From contig NZ_BRXS01000006.1 in NCBI RefSeq assembly GCF_030159095.1, forward strand, positions 62,001 through 126,000: a DNA stretch of 64,000 bases, written 5' to 3'. Positions 17,015 to 25,786 of this stretch are shown here, one piece after another. This stretch comes from Roseisolibacter agri (GTDB taxonomy: Bacteria > Gemmatimonadota > Gemmatimonadetes > Gemmatimonadales > Gemmatimonadaceae). Below the pieces are notes generated by a model. The model had not been told where the DNA came from. It ran no database searches and saw only the letters and a program-made list of their open reading frames with translations. Positions within the stretch are counted from its first letter, which is position 1, and the number at the start of each line of letters is the position of its first letter. Position numbers and translations under genes: made by a program.

Positions 17015-18153
17015 TTGCCGCCCTCCGTCGCGAGCTGGACGGCCTTCTTGACCGCCTCGTCCATGTCGGTCAGCGCGGTGAAGCCGTTCTCCTCGAGGAT
17101 CTTCACCGCGATCTCCTCGTTCGTGCCGGTGAGGCGGATCACGATGGGCACCTTGAGCGGGTTCTGCTTGGTCGCCGTCACGATCCCGTTGGCCACGTCG
17201 TCGGTGCGCGTGATGCCGCCGAAGATGTTGAACAGGATCGCCTTGACGTTCGGATCGGCGGTGATGATGCGGAGCGCGTTGACGACCTTCTCGGGATTCG
17301 ACGAGCCGCCGATGTCGAGGAAGTTCGCCGGCTCGCCGCCGTAGTACTTCACGAGGTCCATCGTCGCCATCGCGAGGCCGGCGCCGTTCACGATGCAGCC
17401 GACGTTGCCATCGAGCTTGATGAACGTGAGGTTCGCGTTGCGGGCATCGACCTCGCTCGGCGCCTCGGAGCTCTCGTCGCGCAGCTCCTCGAGGTCCGCG
17501 CGGCGCTCCAGCTCGTTGTCGTCGATCACCATCTTCGCGTCGACCGCGATCACCTCACCCTGCGGCGTCACCACGAGCGGGTTGATCTCGGCGAGCGAGC
17601 AGCCGTTCTCGACGAACGCCTTGTAGAGCTGCGCCATGATCTTCGCCGCGGCGCGCGCCTGCTTCGCGTCCTGATACAGGAAGAAGCCGAGCTCCTGCGC
17701 CTCGAACGGGAGCAGCCCGTAGCGCGGATCGACCGGGAAGTACTTGATCTTCTCCGGGGTCGTCGCGGCGACCTCCTCGATGTCGATGCCGCCCGCGGCG
17801 CTGACCATGAAGACGGCCTTCTTGGTCGCACGATCCACGATGATGCCGACGTACGCCTCGGTGCCGATGTCGGCGGCCTCGGTGACGAGCACCTTCTCGA
17901 CGGTCAGCCCCTTGATGTCCATGCCGAGGATCGCCTGCGCCTTCTCGCGCGCGGCCTCGGGGGTCGGGCAGTACTTCACGCCGCCGGCCTTGCCGCGCCC
18001 GCCGACGTGCACCTGCGCCTTCACCATGACCGGCTTGCCGACGCGCTTGGCGATGGCCTCGGCCTGCTCCGGCGTCGTCGCGACCTCGCCGGGCGGGATC
18101 GGCACGCCGTAGCGGCGAAGCACGTCCTTCGCCTGGTACTCGTGGATGTTCAC
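17011..18153 (-). CDS. sucC: Succinyl-CoA synthetase beta subunit
   Basis: SucC is the nucleotide-binding ATP-grasp subunit. The 380-residue protein starts [21 protein letters not shown] and has [35 protein letters not shown] (metal/nucleotide site) and [17 protein letters not shown], all standard. The length fits ADP/GDP-forming bacterial SucC. The start is GTG with GGAG 6 bases upstream. A candidate promoter lies about 120 bases upstream. It overlaps sucD by GTGA. Confidence 0.97.
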   Translation of the reverse strand: MNIHEYQAKDVLRRYGVPIPPGEVATTPEQAEAIAKRVGKPVMVKAQVHVGGRGKAGGVKYCPTPEAAREKAQAILGMDIKGLTVEKVLVTEAADIGTEAYVGIIVDRATKKAVFMVSAAGGIDIEEVAATTPEKIKYFPVDPRYGLLPFEAQELGFFLYQDAKQARAAAKIMAQLYKAFVENGCSLAEINPLVVTPQGEVIAVDAKMVIDDNELERRADLEELRDESSEAPSEVDARNANLTFIKLDGNVGCIVNGAGLAMATMDLVKYYGGEPANFLDIGGSSNPEKVVNALRIITADPNVKAILFNIFGGITRTDDVANGIVTATKQNPLKVPIVIRLTGTNEEIAVKILEENGFTALTDMDEAVKKAVQLATEGGK

Positions 18154-18277
18154 TGGGATCTCCGAAAGGTGAGTTGTCGCGCGGTGCGCGTCCCGAACGC
18201 CCGCGCCTCGCGCTCGGCCTCCGCGCGATGTCCGCAGCGGGGTCCGACGCGCCCGGCGTGGGCGTCAGGAAGCGGGC

Positions 18278-18307
18278 AAGCTACCCGGCCGGCGGGCCGG
18301 CGGGCAA
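18278..18307 (-). promoter_or_regulatory. Candidate sucCD promoter
   Basis: A -35 TTGCCC (18302-18307) and a -10 TAGCTT (18278-18283) with an 18-base, GC-rich, partly palindromic spacer lie in the 166-base gap upstream of sucC. The predicted leader is near 118 bases. The word GCTTGCCCGC occurs twice here, once over each element, so a repeat-derived match cannot be excluded. Confidence 0.4.
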
Positions 18308-18319
18308 GCCAGAGGGGCG

Positions 18320-20893
18320 CTAGCGCGGCCGCGCGCCGACGGCAGCGCCGAGCGAGTCGAGCGCCGCGCCGAAGCGCGCCCAGTCGCCGCGCTGAAGCGC
18401 CTGCCGCATGACGTCGTACAGGCTCCGCGCGCGGCCGAGGCGGTCGGTGCCGGACGTCGTATCGCCGGGGATGACGACGCCGCCGAGGACGCCGGACAGC
18501 GACCGGCCGGCGCGGACGCTGTCGGCGGTCGCGAGCGCCACCGCGGCCACCGCGGGCGCGTCGCGCGACTGATCGTACGTCGGCTGCAGGAACGTGAGCG
18601 CGCCGCGCACCGGCAGCGCGCGCAGCTGCCCGCGCACGGTGCCGGCCGGCGGCGTGGTCGCGGGCCGCGGCGCATTGGGCTCCGGCGCGGCGCGCGCGGG
18701 CTCCAGCACCGGCGTGGTGACCTCGCGCATCCGCTCCGTCAGCTCGGGCCAGCGTGGGAAGGCGCCGTTGGCGGGCATCCAGAGCGTCCGCGGCGCGGCG
18801 CCGCCGACGGCAATCAGCGCCCCGTCCACGCGGCTCGCCGCGTCGAGCAGCGGGATGGTCCACGAGGCCACCGGCGCGCGCGCGAGCGGCGGCAGCGAGT
18901 CGCCATTCGCGCGCGCGAACGCCGGGAGCGGGAGCAGCGTGACCGCCCGCGGCGCCAGCCCTGCCGCGCTGTCGCCGGCGGCGCCGCCGCTGAGCCGGCG
19001 CGGCGCGACGCTGGTCGCGCCGCGCGCGCCGTACTGCGCGAAGACCCAGCCCTGCACCAGCACCGCGTCGATCGGCGGCGGGATCGCGCCCGCGAGATCG
19101 GGCGGCAGCGCGGCGCGCGGCTGGAAGAGCCCCGGGAAGCGTCGGATCCAGACGCGCGCGAGCGCGCCTGGCGCCGCGTCCGCGACCAGCTGCACCGCGC
19201 CCGACTGCGCGTTGACGATGGCCACCGCCGCGTGCTGGAAGTAGCTCCGCTCGCGTCGCGTCACGGCCCAGTGCCCGCTCAGCGGATACGCGTCCGTCGC
19301 CGCGTAGAGGTGCACGATCCAGTGCAGCGAGTCGGCGTGCAGCGCGGGATAGATCGCCTCGCCCTGCGTGAAGAAGGGCACCAGGGCGCGCAGCCGCTCG
19401 CGCGGATCGCGCCGGAGCACCAGCTCGGGCGACGCGGTGCGCTCGAGCGCGACCGAGAAGGCGAGCCGCAGGTCGCGGCGGGCCCACGCGTGCGCGAGCC
19501 GCGCGCCCCATCCCACGACGGGATCGCCGACGATGCCCTGCGCGGGATCGCTCATCACCGCGGGGCCGATCGCGTCGGGATGCACGAGGACGCGCACGCC
19601 GCGCCCCGCGTCGCTCAGCGGCCGCGAGTCGCTCGTGACGGCGAGCGGCGAGCCGTCGCTCTCGGTGCGCACCGCGTCCACCGTGACGACCGTGAACTCG
19701 GGGAGCGTGTCCTCGGTGGGCGTGACCGCCGGGCGCTCGACGACGATCGCGCGCAGCGCGCCGTCCGGTCCCGCCGCCCATCCGACGTCACCGACGGCGG
19801 CGCCGCCGCGTCGCAGCCGCTCCATCGCGCGCAGCAGCACGGCCGGATCCCACACCGACGTCGCGCCGGAGAGCGCCGCCAGCGAGTCCAGACCGTAGCC
19901 GGCCGGCGCCGCCGTGACCGCATCCGCCGCGTAGGCGCGCCGCGTGTACAGCGCGCGCGTGGCGGCGTACGACGCCTGGAGGCGCGTCAGCTCGTCGGGC
20001 GCGGTGAGCTGCGTGACGACGACGGGCGCGAGCCAGCGCGACGCGAACGTCACCACGAGCACGCCCGTGACGACCCAGAACGCGAGCCGCGGCTGCCCTG
20101 CCCATCCGGCGCGCAGGACCGCGAGGCTCGAGAGCCCGGTGAGCACCGCGAGCGCGAAGCGGATCGGCAGCCCGATGCGATGGTCCGCGTAGGTGAACAG
20201 CCCGCCCTCGCCGCTGCCGGCCACCAGCAGCCCGAACGCGTCGAGGCGGTGGCCCCACGCGAGCAGCAGCAGCAGGCCGACGCCGAGCACCGTGACGTGG
20301 CGCCGCACGTGCCCGCTCATGCGGATGCGCCCGCGCACGATGCGAAGGCCCGGCGTGAGCGCGTAGCACGCGAGCACCAGCGCGCCCACGGCCAGCAGCA
20401 CGAACAGCGCCCACGTGTACAGCGCGTGCTCCAGCGGCAGCCAGTGCACGTGAAACGCGAGGTCGTGGCCGGTGAACGGCTCGATCTCGCCGAACGACGC
20501 GCCGGCGCCCAGCGCGACGACGGGCATCCAGGTGTCCAGCGGCAGCGCGAGCAGCGCGCCGATCGCGAGCGAGATCGCGGCCGCGCTCCACAGCAGGCGC
20601 CGGCCGGGCACCGTCTCGCCGATCTCGAGGTCGCCCAGCCGGCGCGGGAGCACGACCTTCTCGACCGAGCTCACCACGCCGTACAGGTTGGCGAAGCAGA
20701 CCGCCGCCGCGACGGCCGCGCACAGGCCGCGCAGCAGCCAGAGCGCCGCCTCGCGGGCGCGCCACACGTCGAGCGCGCCCGGCCCCAACGCCGCGTACCA
20801 CCGCCGCTCCACCACCACCTCGGCCACCGCGCGGCCGAGCAGCAGCAGCGCGGCGATGCCGAGGAGCAGCGCCAGCCAGTGGCGGCGCGTCAC
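18320..20893 (-). CDS. UPF0182 family membrane protein
   Basis: The 857-residue product matches the UPF0182 (COG1615) family. There are about seven transmembrane helices in the first 330 residues (e.g. LALLLGIAALLLLGRAVAE, RFALAVLTGLSSLAVL). A large soluble, probably extracytoplasmic domain follows, with FTQGEAIYPALHADSLHWIVHLYAATDAYPLS and QPTYDQSRDAPAVAAVALA. The biochemical role is unknown. Residues 640-690 are Ala/Pro rich and look disordered. It begins 25 bases after the phosphohexomutase gene and precedes the sucCD promoter. Confidence 0.88.
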   Translation of the reverse strand: MTRRHWLALLLGIAALLLLGRAVAEVVVERRWYAALGPGALDVWRAREAALWLLRGLCAAVAAAVCFANLYGVVSSVEKVVLPRRLGDLEIGETVPGRRLLWSAAAISLAIGALLALPLDTWMPVVALGAGASFGEIEPFTGHDLAFHVHWLPLEHALYTWALFVLLAVGALVLACYALTPGLRIVRGRIRMSGHVRRHVTVLGVGLLLLLAWGHRLDAFGLLVAGSGEGGLFTYADHRIGLPIRFALAVLTGLSSLAVLRAGWAGQPRLAFWVVTGVLVVTFASRWLAPVVVTQLTAPDELTRLQASYAATRALYTRRAYAADAVTAAPAGYGLDSLAALSGATSVWDPAVLLRAMERLRRGGAAVGDVGWAAGPDGALRAIVVERPAVTPTEDTLPEFTVVTVDAVRTESDGSPLAVTSDSRPLSDAGRGVRVLVHPDAIGPAVMSDPAQGIVGDPVVGWGARLAHAWARRDLRLAFSVALERTASPELVLRRDPRERLRALVPFFTQGEAIYPALHADSLHWIVHLYAATDAYPLSGHWAVTRRERSYFQHAAVAIVNAQSGAVQLVADAAPGALARVWIRRFPGLFQPRAALPPDLAGAIPPPIDAVLVQGWVFAQYGARGATSVAPRRLSGGAAGDSAAGLAPRAVTLLPLPAFARANGDSLPPLARAPVASWTIPLLDAASRVDGALIAVGGAAPRTLWMPANGAFPRWPELTERMREVTTPVLEPARAAPEPNAPRPATTPPAGTVRGQLRALPVRGALTFLQPTYDQSRDAPAVAAVALATADSVRAGRSLSGVLGGVVIPGDTTSGTDRLGRARSLYDVMRQALQRGDWARFGAALDSLGAAVGARPR

Positions 20894-20918
20894 GCGCGGG
20901 GCGTCCTGGTGTCGCGCC

Positions 20919-22310
20919 TCAATGCCCCACGCCGGGCGTCGGGTCCACGCCCTGCGACCGCAGCCATCCCTCCATCTCGGCGCGGATCTCTTCCAGGCGC
21001 TCCTGCGTCAGTGCCTCGAAGCGCATGACCAGCACGGGCTGCGTGTTCGACGCACGGATCAGCCCCCAGCCGTCGCCGAAGAGCACGCGCACGCCGTCCA
21101 CGTCCACCACGTCGTGCGTGCCGCGGAAGTGCCGCACCGCGTCGTCGACGATCGCGAACTTGCGCTCCTCCGGCACGTCGACGCGCAGCTCCGGCGTCGA
21201 GACGAACTTCGGGACGTCCGCCAGCAGCTCCGAGACCGACTTCCCCGAGTCGGCGACGATGCGCAGCAGGCGCGCCGCGCCGTAGAGCGCGTCGTCGTGC
21301 CCGTAGAAGCCCTCGGCGAAGAACATGTGGCCGCTCATCTCGCCGGCGATCGGGGCGTGCGTCTCCTTCATCTTGTCCTTGATGAGGGAGTGGCCCGTCT
21401 TCCACATGATCGGGTCGCCGCCGGCGGCGCGGATCGCGTCGGGGAGCGCCTGCGAGCACTTCACGTCGAAGATCACCTTCTGCCCCTTCCCCGTGCGCGC
21501 CAGCACGTCGCGCGCGTAGAGGATGAGGATGTGGTCACCCCAGATGATGTCGCCGTTGTCGTCGATCAGGCCGATGCGGTCCGCGTCGCCGTCGAAGGCG
21601 ATGCCGAGGTCCGCGCGCTCGCCCTTCACGGCGGCGATGATGTCGGTCAGGTTCTCGACGACCGTCGGATCCGGGTGGTGGTTCGGGAAGGTGCCGTCGC
21701 TCTCCGCGAAGAGGTGCGTGACCTTCGCGCCCAGCTTCTCGAGCAGCTGCGGCCCGACGATCGCGCCGGCGCCGTTGCCGTAGTCGGCGACGACGTGGAG
21801 CGGGCGCGAGAGCTTCCCGGTGCGCTGCACCACGTCGTCGACGTAGCGGTCGAGCACCGCGACCTCGCGCACGCTTCCCTGCCCGCTCGGGAACGCGCCC
21901 GCGACCGCGAGCTGGTAGAGCTCCTGGATCTCGTCGCCGTGCATCGAGTTCTTGCCGACGGAGATCTTGAAGCCGTTGTACTCGGGCGGGTTGTGCGAGC
22001 CGGTGATCTGGATCCCGCCGACGACCGGCTCGTTGTGCAGCGCCCAGTAGGTGATGGGCGTCGGCACGACGCCGATGTCGACGACGTCGAAGCCGCACTC
22101 GTTGAGGCCCGCGACGAGGCCGTCGCGGAGCATCTGCCCGCTGGGCCGGTTGTCGCGGCCGACGGCGACCGCGCCCGAGATGCCGTGCTTCGCGAGATAG
22201 GCGGCGTAGGCGCGGCCGAGGGTGCGCGCGACGTCGGCGGAGAGGTCGCGGCCGACGATGCCGCGCACGTCGTACTGTCGGAAGATCTGCTGCCGGAGCT
22301 GGTCGGCCAT
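20919..22310 (-). CDS. manB: Phosphomannomutase/phosphoglucomutase
   Basis: The 463-residue alpha-D-phosphohexomutase interconverts hexose 1- and 6-phosphates for nucleotide-sugar and envelope polymer synthesis. It starts with FRQYDVRGIVGRDL. The phosphoserine is Ser105 in QITGSHNPPEYNGFK. The metal loop is FDGDADRIG, the sugar-binding loop GEMSGHMFF, and the phosphate-binding loop RASNTQPVLVMRFEA. The 463-residue length matches the bifunctional AlgC/ManB type. The ATG at 22310 (MADQLRQQIF) was chosen over a longer antisense-like extension. Specificity for mannose or glucose cannot be resolved by eye. Confidence 0.92.
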   Translation of the reverse strand: MADQLRQQIFRQYDVRGIVGRDLSADVARTLGRAYAAYLAKHGISGAVAVGRDNRPSGQMLRDGLVAGLNECGFDVVDIGVVPTPITYWALHNEPVVGGIQITGSHNPPEYNGFKISVGKNSMHGDEIQELYQLAVAGAFPSGQGSVREVAVLDRYVDDVVQRTGKLSRPLHVVADYGNGAGAIVGPQLLEKLGAKVTHLFAESDGTFPNHHPDPTVVENLTDIIAAVKGERADLGIAFDGDADRIGLIDDNGDIIWGDHILILYARDVLARTGKGQKVIFDVKCSQALPDAIRAAGGDPIMWKTGHSLIKDKMKETHAPIAGEMSGHMFFAEGFYGHDDALYGAARLLRIVADSGKSVSELLADVPKFVSTPELRVDVPEERKFAIVDDAVRHFRGTHDVVDVDGVRVLFGDGWGLIRASNTQPVLVMRFEALTQERLEEIRAEMEGWLRSQGVDPTPGVGH

Positions 22311-22413
22311 GCGACGAAAGGCGGAGGTCAGGGGAGCATCGCCCCGGCGAGCACGCCGCGGAGGAGGCGGCGTCGCGCCGGCGAGTATCGCCAACGACGG
22401 GTGTCCGGGCAAG

Positions 22414-22442
22414 CCGAGGGCCGGCGCGCGGCCGGCCCTCGG
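22414..22442 (-). terminator. Hairpin at the end of the nuo operon
   Basis: A perfect 12-bp GC stem with a 5-base loop lies 29 bases after the nuoN stop and before manB. There is no T tract. Its place at the end of a 16-kb operon supports a termination or 3'-end role. Confidence 0.6.
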
Positions 22443-22470
22443 GAGCGTGCGTGCCGCGCGACCGGCGGCG

Positions 22471-24018
22471 TCAGCGGGCCGTGACGCGGAGCGGGTCGGC
22501 GTCGGGCCGCACGGGCGCGGGCGACGGGCGCGTGACCGCCGTGGCGGGCTCCAGCGAGCTGGAACGGGCCCAGCGCACGATCGGCGTCGGGTAGAGGCCG
22601 AGCACCAGCAGCAGCCCCGCGGCCCCGAAGATCACCGTCTGCGTCCAGCGCGGCGCCGCCGGGAGCGCGGGCGCGTCGGCGGCGCGCGGCCGCATGAACA
22701 TCACCATGATCACGAACAGGTAGTACCCGGCGGAGATGACCGAGGTGATCACGAGCAGCACCGCGAGGCGGGTCTGCGGCGCGGGCGCCTGCAGCGCGGC
22801 CTGCAGGACGTACCACTTGGCGAAGAAGCCCATGCCGCCCGCGATCGGGAAGCCGAGCAGCGCGAGCATGAACACCGCCATCGCGATCGCGAGGCCCGGC
22901 CGGACCGAGAAGAGCCCCGACCAGTCGCGCACGTCGGTCGGCCGCTCGGCGCCCTCGTTGAGCGCCATGACGACCGCGAACGCGCCGACCGTCGCCAGCG
23001 TGTACGCGAACAGGTAGAAGACGAGCGCCGCGGCGCCGGCCGTCGTGTTGGTCACCAGCGCGACCATCAGGTAGCCGGCGTGCGCGATGCTCGAGTACGC
23101 GAGCATGCGCTTCAGATTCCGCTGCGACAGCGCGATCAGGTTGCCGAGCACCATCGTGATCGCGGCCATCCACCAGATGACGTCGTGCCAGCGGACGAAC
23201 ATGCCGGCGAAGCCCTCCATGAAGACGCGCGCGAAGGTCGCGAACGCCGCCGCCTTGACCGCCGCCGCCATGAAGGCCGTGAACGGCGTCGGCGCGCCGT
23301 CGTACACGTCGGGCGTCCACATGTGGAAGGGCGCCGCGGCGACCTTGAAGGCGAAGCCGACGAGCATCAGCGCGAGCCCGATCACGAGCATCGAGCCGGG
23401 GCCCGTGGGCGCGCTCGCCATCGCCGCGCCGATGCCGGCGAGGTTGGTCGAGCCGGTCGCGCCGTAGACGAGCGCGACGCCGTAGAGCAGGAACGCCGTC
23501 GAGAACGCGCCGAGCAGGAAGTACTTGAGCGCCGCCTCGGCCGACCGCGCGCTGCGGCGGTTGATGCCCGCGAGCACGTAGACCGCGATCGACATCAGCT
23601 CGATGCCGAGGAAGACGAGGATCAGGTCGCGCGCGCCGGCGAGGAGCATCATGCCGGACGTCGCCAGCAGCGTGAGCGCGTGCGACTCGACCGCGACCGG
23701 CTCGCTGCGCCGGCCGTAGTCGTCGGAGAGCGCGATGCTGAGGATCGTGCCGACGAGGATCACGATGTCGGCGGCCCAGCGGAAGTTGTCGATCGCGATG
23801 ACGCCTGGCCCCGCCGTGACGGCGTTCAGCGACATCCAGCCGATGGCCGCCATCGCGGCCAGGCAGACGCCGATCGCGCCGACGGCCACCGGCCGGCCGG
23901 GCGCGCCCTCGGGTCGCCAGACGCCCCAGAGCAGCAGGAGCATCGCTCCCCCCACGACGACGAGGTCGGGGAGGAGCGCGGTGAGGAGCGCGGACGGGAC
24001 GGTCAGGTCGAGCGGCAT
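22471..24018 (-). CDS. nuoN: NADH-quinone oxidoreductase subunit N
   Basis: NuoN is one of the antiporter-like membrane subunits of complex I. The 515-residue protein has 14 or so membrane helices and the conserved FLGIELMSIAVYVLAGI (helix 5 Glu), FKVAAAPFHMWTPDVYDGAPTPFTAF (Lys and HMWTPDVY signature) and KRMLAYSSIAHAGYLMVAL. It is the last gene of the cluster, 4 bases after the second nuoM, and is followed by a hairpin. Confidence 0.96.
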   Translation of the reverse strand: MPLDLTVPSALLTALLPDLVVVGGAMLLLLWGVWRPEGAPGRPVAVGAIGVCLAAMAAIGWMSLNAVTAGPGVIAIDNFRWAADIVILVGTILSIALSDDYGRRSEPVAVESHALTLLATSGMMLLAGARDLILVFLGIELMSIAVYVLAGINRRSARSAEAALKYFLLGAFSTAFLLYGVALVYGATGSTNLAGIGAAMASAPTGPGSMLVIGLALMLVGFAFKVAAAPFHMWTPDVYDGAPTPFTAFMAAAVKAAAFATFARVFMEGFAGMFVRWHDVIWWMAAITMVLGNLIALSQRNLKRMLAYSSIAHAGYLMVALVTNTTAGAAALVFYLFAYTLATVGAFAVVMALNEGAERPTDVRDWSGLFSVRPGLAIAMAVFMLALLGFPIAGGMGFFAKWYVLQAALQAPAPQTRLAVLLVITSVISAGYYLFVIMVMFMRPRAADAPALPAAPRWTQTVIFGAAGLLLVLGLYPTPIVRWARSSSLEPATAVTRPSPAPVRPDADPLRVTAR

Positions 24019-24022
24019 GGGG

Positions 24023-25609
24023 TCAGGGCTGGACGGCGGTGCTGGTGTCCGGGACGGCGGCCAGCTGCGCGCCGCGCTCGACCTGCTGGACGAGGCGGCT
24101 GGCGGCGGGCTCCATGCGGCGGAGCACCGGGCCGGGCGCGAGCCCGAGCCAGAGGATGGCCACGGCGAACACGCCGACGACGGCGAGCTCGCGGCGGTTC
24201 AAGTCTACCAGGGTGGCGTTCGCCTCGCCCCGGAGCGGATTGAAGAGCACCCGCTGCACGCCCCACAGGAGGTACGCAGCGGCGAAGACGACGCCCGTGG
24301 AGGCGATGATGACGAACAGCGGCGCCGTCTGGTAGGCGCCGAGGAGCGTCACGAACTCGCCCACGAAGCCGTTGGTGCCCGGCAGCCCGATGGAGCTGAG
24401 CGCCACCAGGAGGAAGAACGCGGAGAACATCGGCACCGAGCGCGCGATGCCGCCGAACTTGGCGATCTCGCGCGTGTGGGCGCGCTCGTAGAGCATGCCG
24501 ATCATCAGGAAGAGCGCGCCCGTCGAGATCCCGTGGCTCACCATCACCATGAGCGCGCCCTGCACGCTCTGGGTGGTGAGGGCGAAGATCCCGAGCATCA
24601 CGAAGCCCAGGTGGCTGACGCTGGAGTACGCCACGAGCTTCTTGAGGTCCGGCTGCACCATCGCCACCAGCGCGCCGTAGACGATCGACACGACGGCGAG
24701 GCCGAGGATGATCGCGCGGACCGTCGGGTGCATCGCGGCCGCCGGGAAGAGCGGCAGCGCGAACCGCAGGAACCCGTAGGTGCCCATCTTCAGCATGACC
24801 GCGGCGAGGATCACGCTGCCCGTCGTCGGCGCCTCGACGTGCGCGTCGGGGAGCCAGGTGTGGAACGGGAAGAGCGGCACCTTGATGGCGAAGGCCAGGA
24901 AGAAGGCGCCGAACAGCCAGAACGTCGCCGCCCCGGTGTGCCGGAAGTTGGCGAGGATGTGCTCGTAGGCGAAGCTCGTCGCGCCGGTGCCGGCCCACAG
25001 CCAGATGATGGCGAGGAGCATCAGCAGCGAGCCGAACATCGTGTAGAGGAAGAACTTGACGCTCGCGTACGTGCGCCGCTCCCCGCCCCACATGCCGATG
25101 ATGAAGTACATCGGCACCAGCATGATCTCCCAGAAGATGTAGAAGAGCAGCAGGTCGAGCGTGACGAACACGCCCACCATGCCGGTCGTCAGGATCAGCA
25201 GCAGGATGTAGTGCGTCCGCAGCTTGGTCCGCACGCTCGTCCAGTCGCCCATGAGGGCGAGCGGCATGATGAAGGTCGTGAGCAGGATCATGAACAGCGA
25301 GATCCCGTCGACGCCGAGCGTGAAGCGCGCGCCCCAGTCGGTGATCCAGGGGAAGTCGACGCGGAACTGCCACGCGGGATCGGCCGGGTCGAACGCCCAC
25401 CACATCCCGGCCGACAGCAGCGCCTCGATCAGCAGTGTCCCGAGCGCGATGGCGCGGACGCGCCGGCCGTCCACGTACTCCTCCTCCGTGTCCGGATGCT
25501 TCGCCGGACGGACCGCGACGCCGATCAGCAGCGCGCCGATCAGGGGCACGACGAGGAGCGCGGGAAGGATCCACGTGGCGTACTGCACGGCGGCGAGCCA
25601 ATCACGCAT
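24023..25609 (-). CDS. nuoM: NADH-quinone oxidoreductase subunit M, copy 2
   Basis: This is the second of two tandem NuoM proton-pumping subunits. The 528-residue protein has the helix 5 Glu161 (YIFWEIMLVPMYF), Lys243 (FAIKVPLFPFHTWLPDAH) and Lys274 (LKMGTYGFLRF), plus GLPGTNGFVGEF. All residues known to matter for proton transfer are present. The N-terminal region (residues 36-50) has an acidic loop absent from copy 1. The ATG at 25609 has a GGGAGG ribosome-binding site. A 177-base gap separates it from copy 1, the widest inside the nuo cluster. nuoN follows after 4 bases. Confidence 0.95.
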   Translation of the reverse strand: MRDWLAAVQYATWILPALLVVPLIGALLIGVAVRPAKHPDTEEEYVDGRRVRAIALGTLLIEALLSAGMWWAFDPADPAWQFRVDFPWITDWGARFTLGVDGISLFMILLTTFIMPLALMGDWTSVRTKLRTHYILLLILTTGMVGVFVTLDLLLFYIFWEIMLVPMYFIIGMWGGERRTYASVKFFLYTMFGSLLMLLAIIWLWAGTGATSFAYEHILANFRHTGAATFWLFGAFFLAFAIKVPLFPFHTWLPDAHVEAPTTGSVILAAVMLKMGTYGFLRFALPLFPAAAMHPTVRAIILGLAVVSIVYGALVAMVQPDLKKLVAYSSVSHLGFVMLGIFALTTQSVQGALMVMVSHGISTGALFLMIGMLYERAHTREIAKFGGIARSVPMFSAFFLLVALSSIGLPGTNGFVGEFVTLLGAYQTAPLFVIIASTGVVFAAAYLLWGVQRVLFNPLRGEANATLVDLNRRELAVVGVFAVAILWLGLAPGPVLRRMEPAASRLVQQVERGAQLAAVPDTSTAVQP

Positions 25610-25692
25610 GTACCGACCTCCCGGTGGACGTCCCGGGACGCGCGCGTCCGGCAGGGCGCACGCGCCATCGAGACGATGACGCGAAACGAACC

Positions 25693-25716
25693 GGTGCAAC
25701 GGCGGCAAGTTGCACC
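25693..25716. repeat. Inverted repeat between the two nuoM genes
   Basis: Perfect 8-bp arms GGTGCAAC and GTTGCACC are separated by 8 bases, giving a symmetric site in the 177-base gap between nuoM copies 1 and 2. It could be a regulator site or an mRNA hairpin; no promoter is obvious beside it. Confidence 0.55.
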
Positions 25717-25786
25717 CCGGCCCAGGATGCCGGAAGGTGCGGGCGGACGGCGTCGGGACGCACCCGGGGAGGCTCGGGCGGATCCC

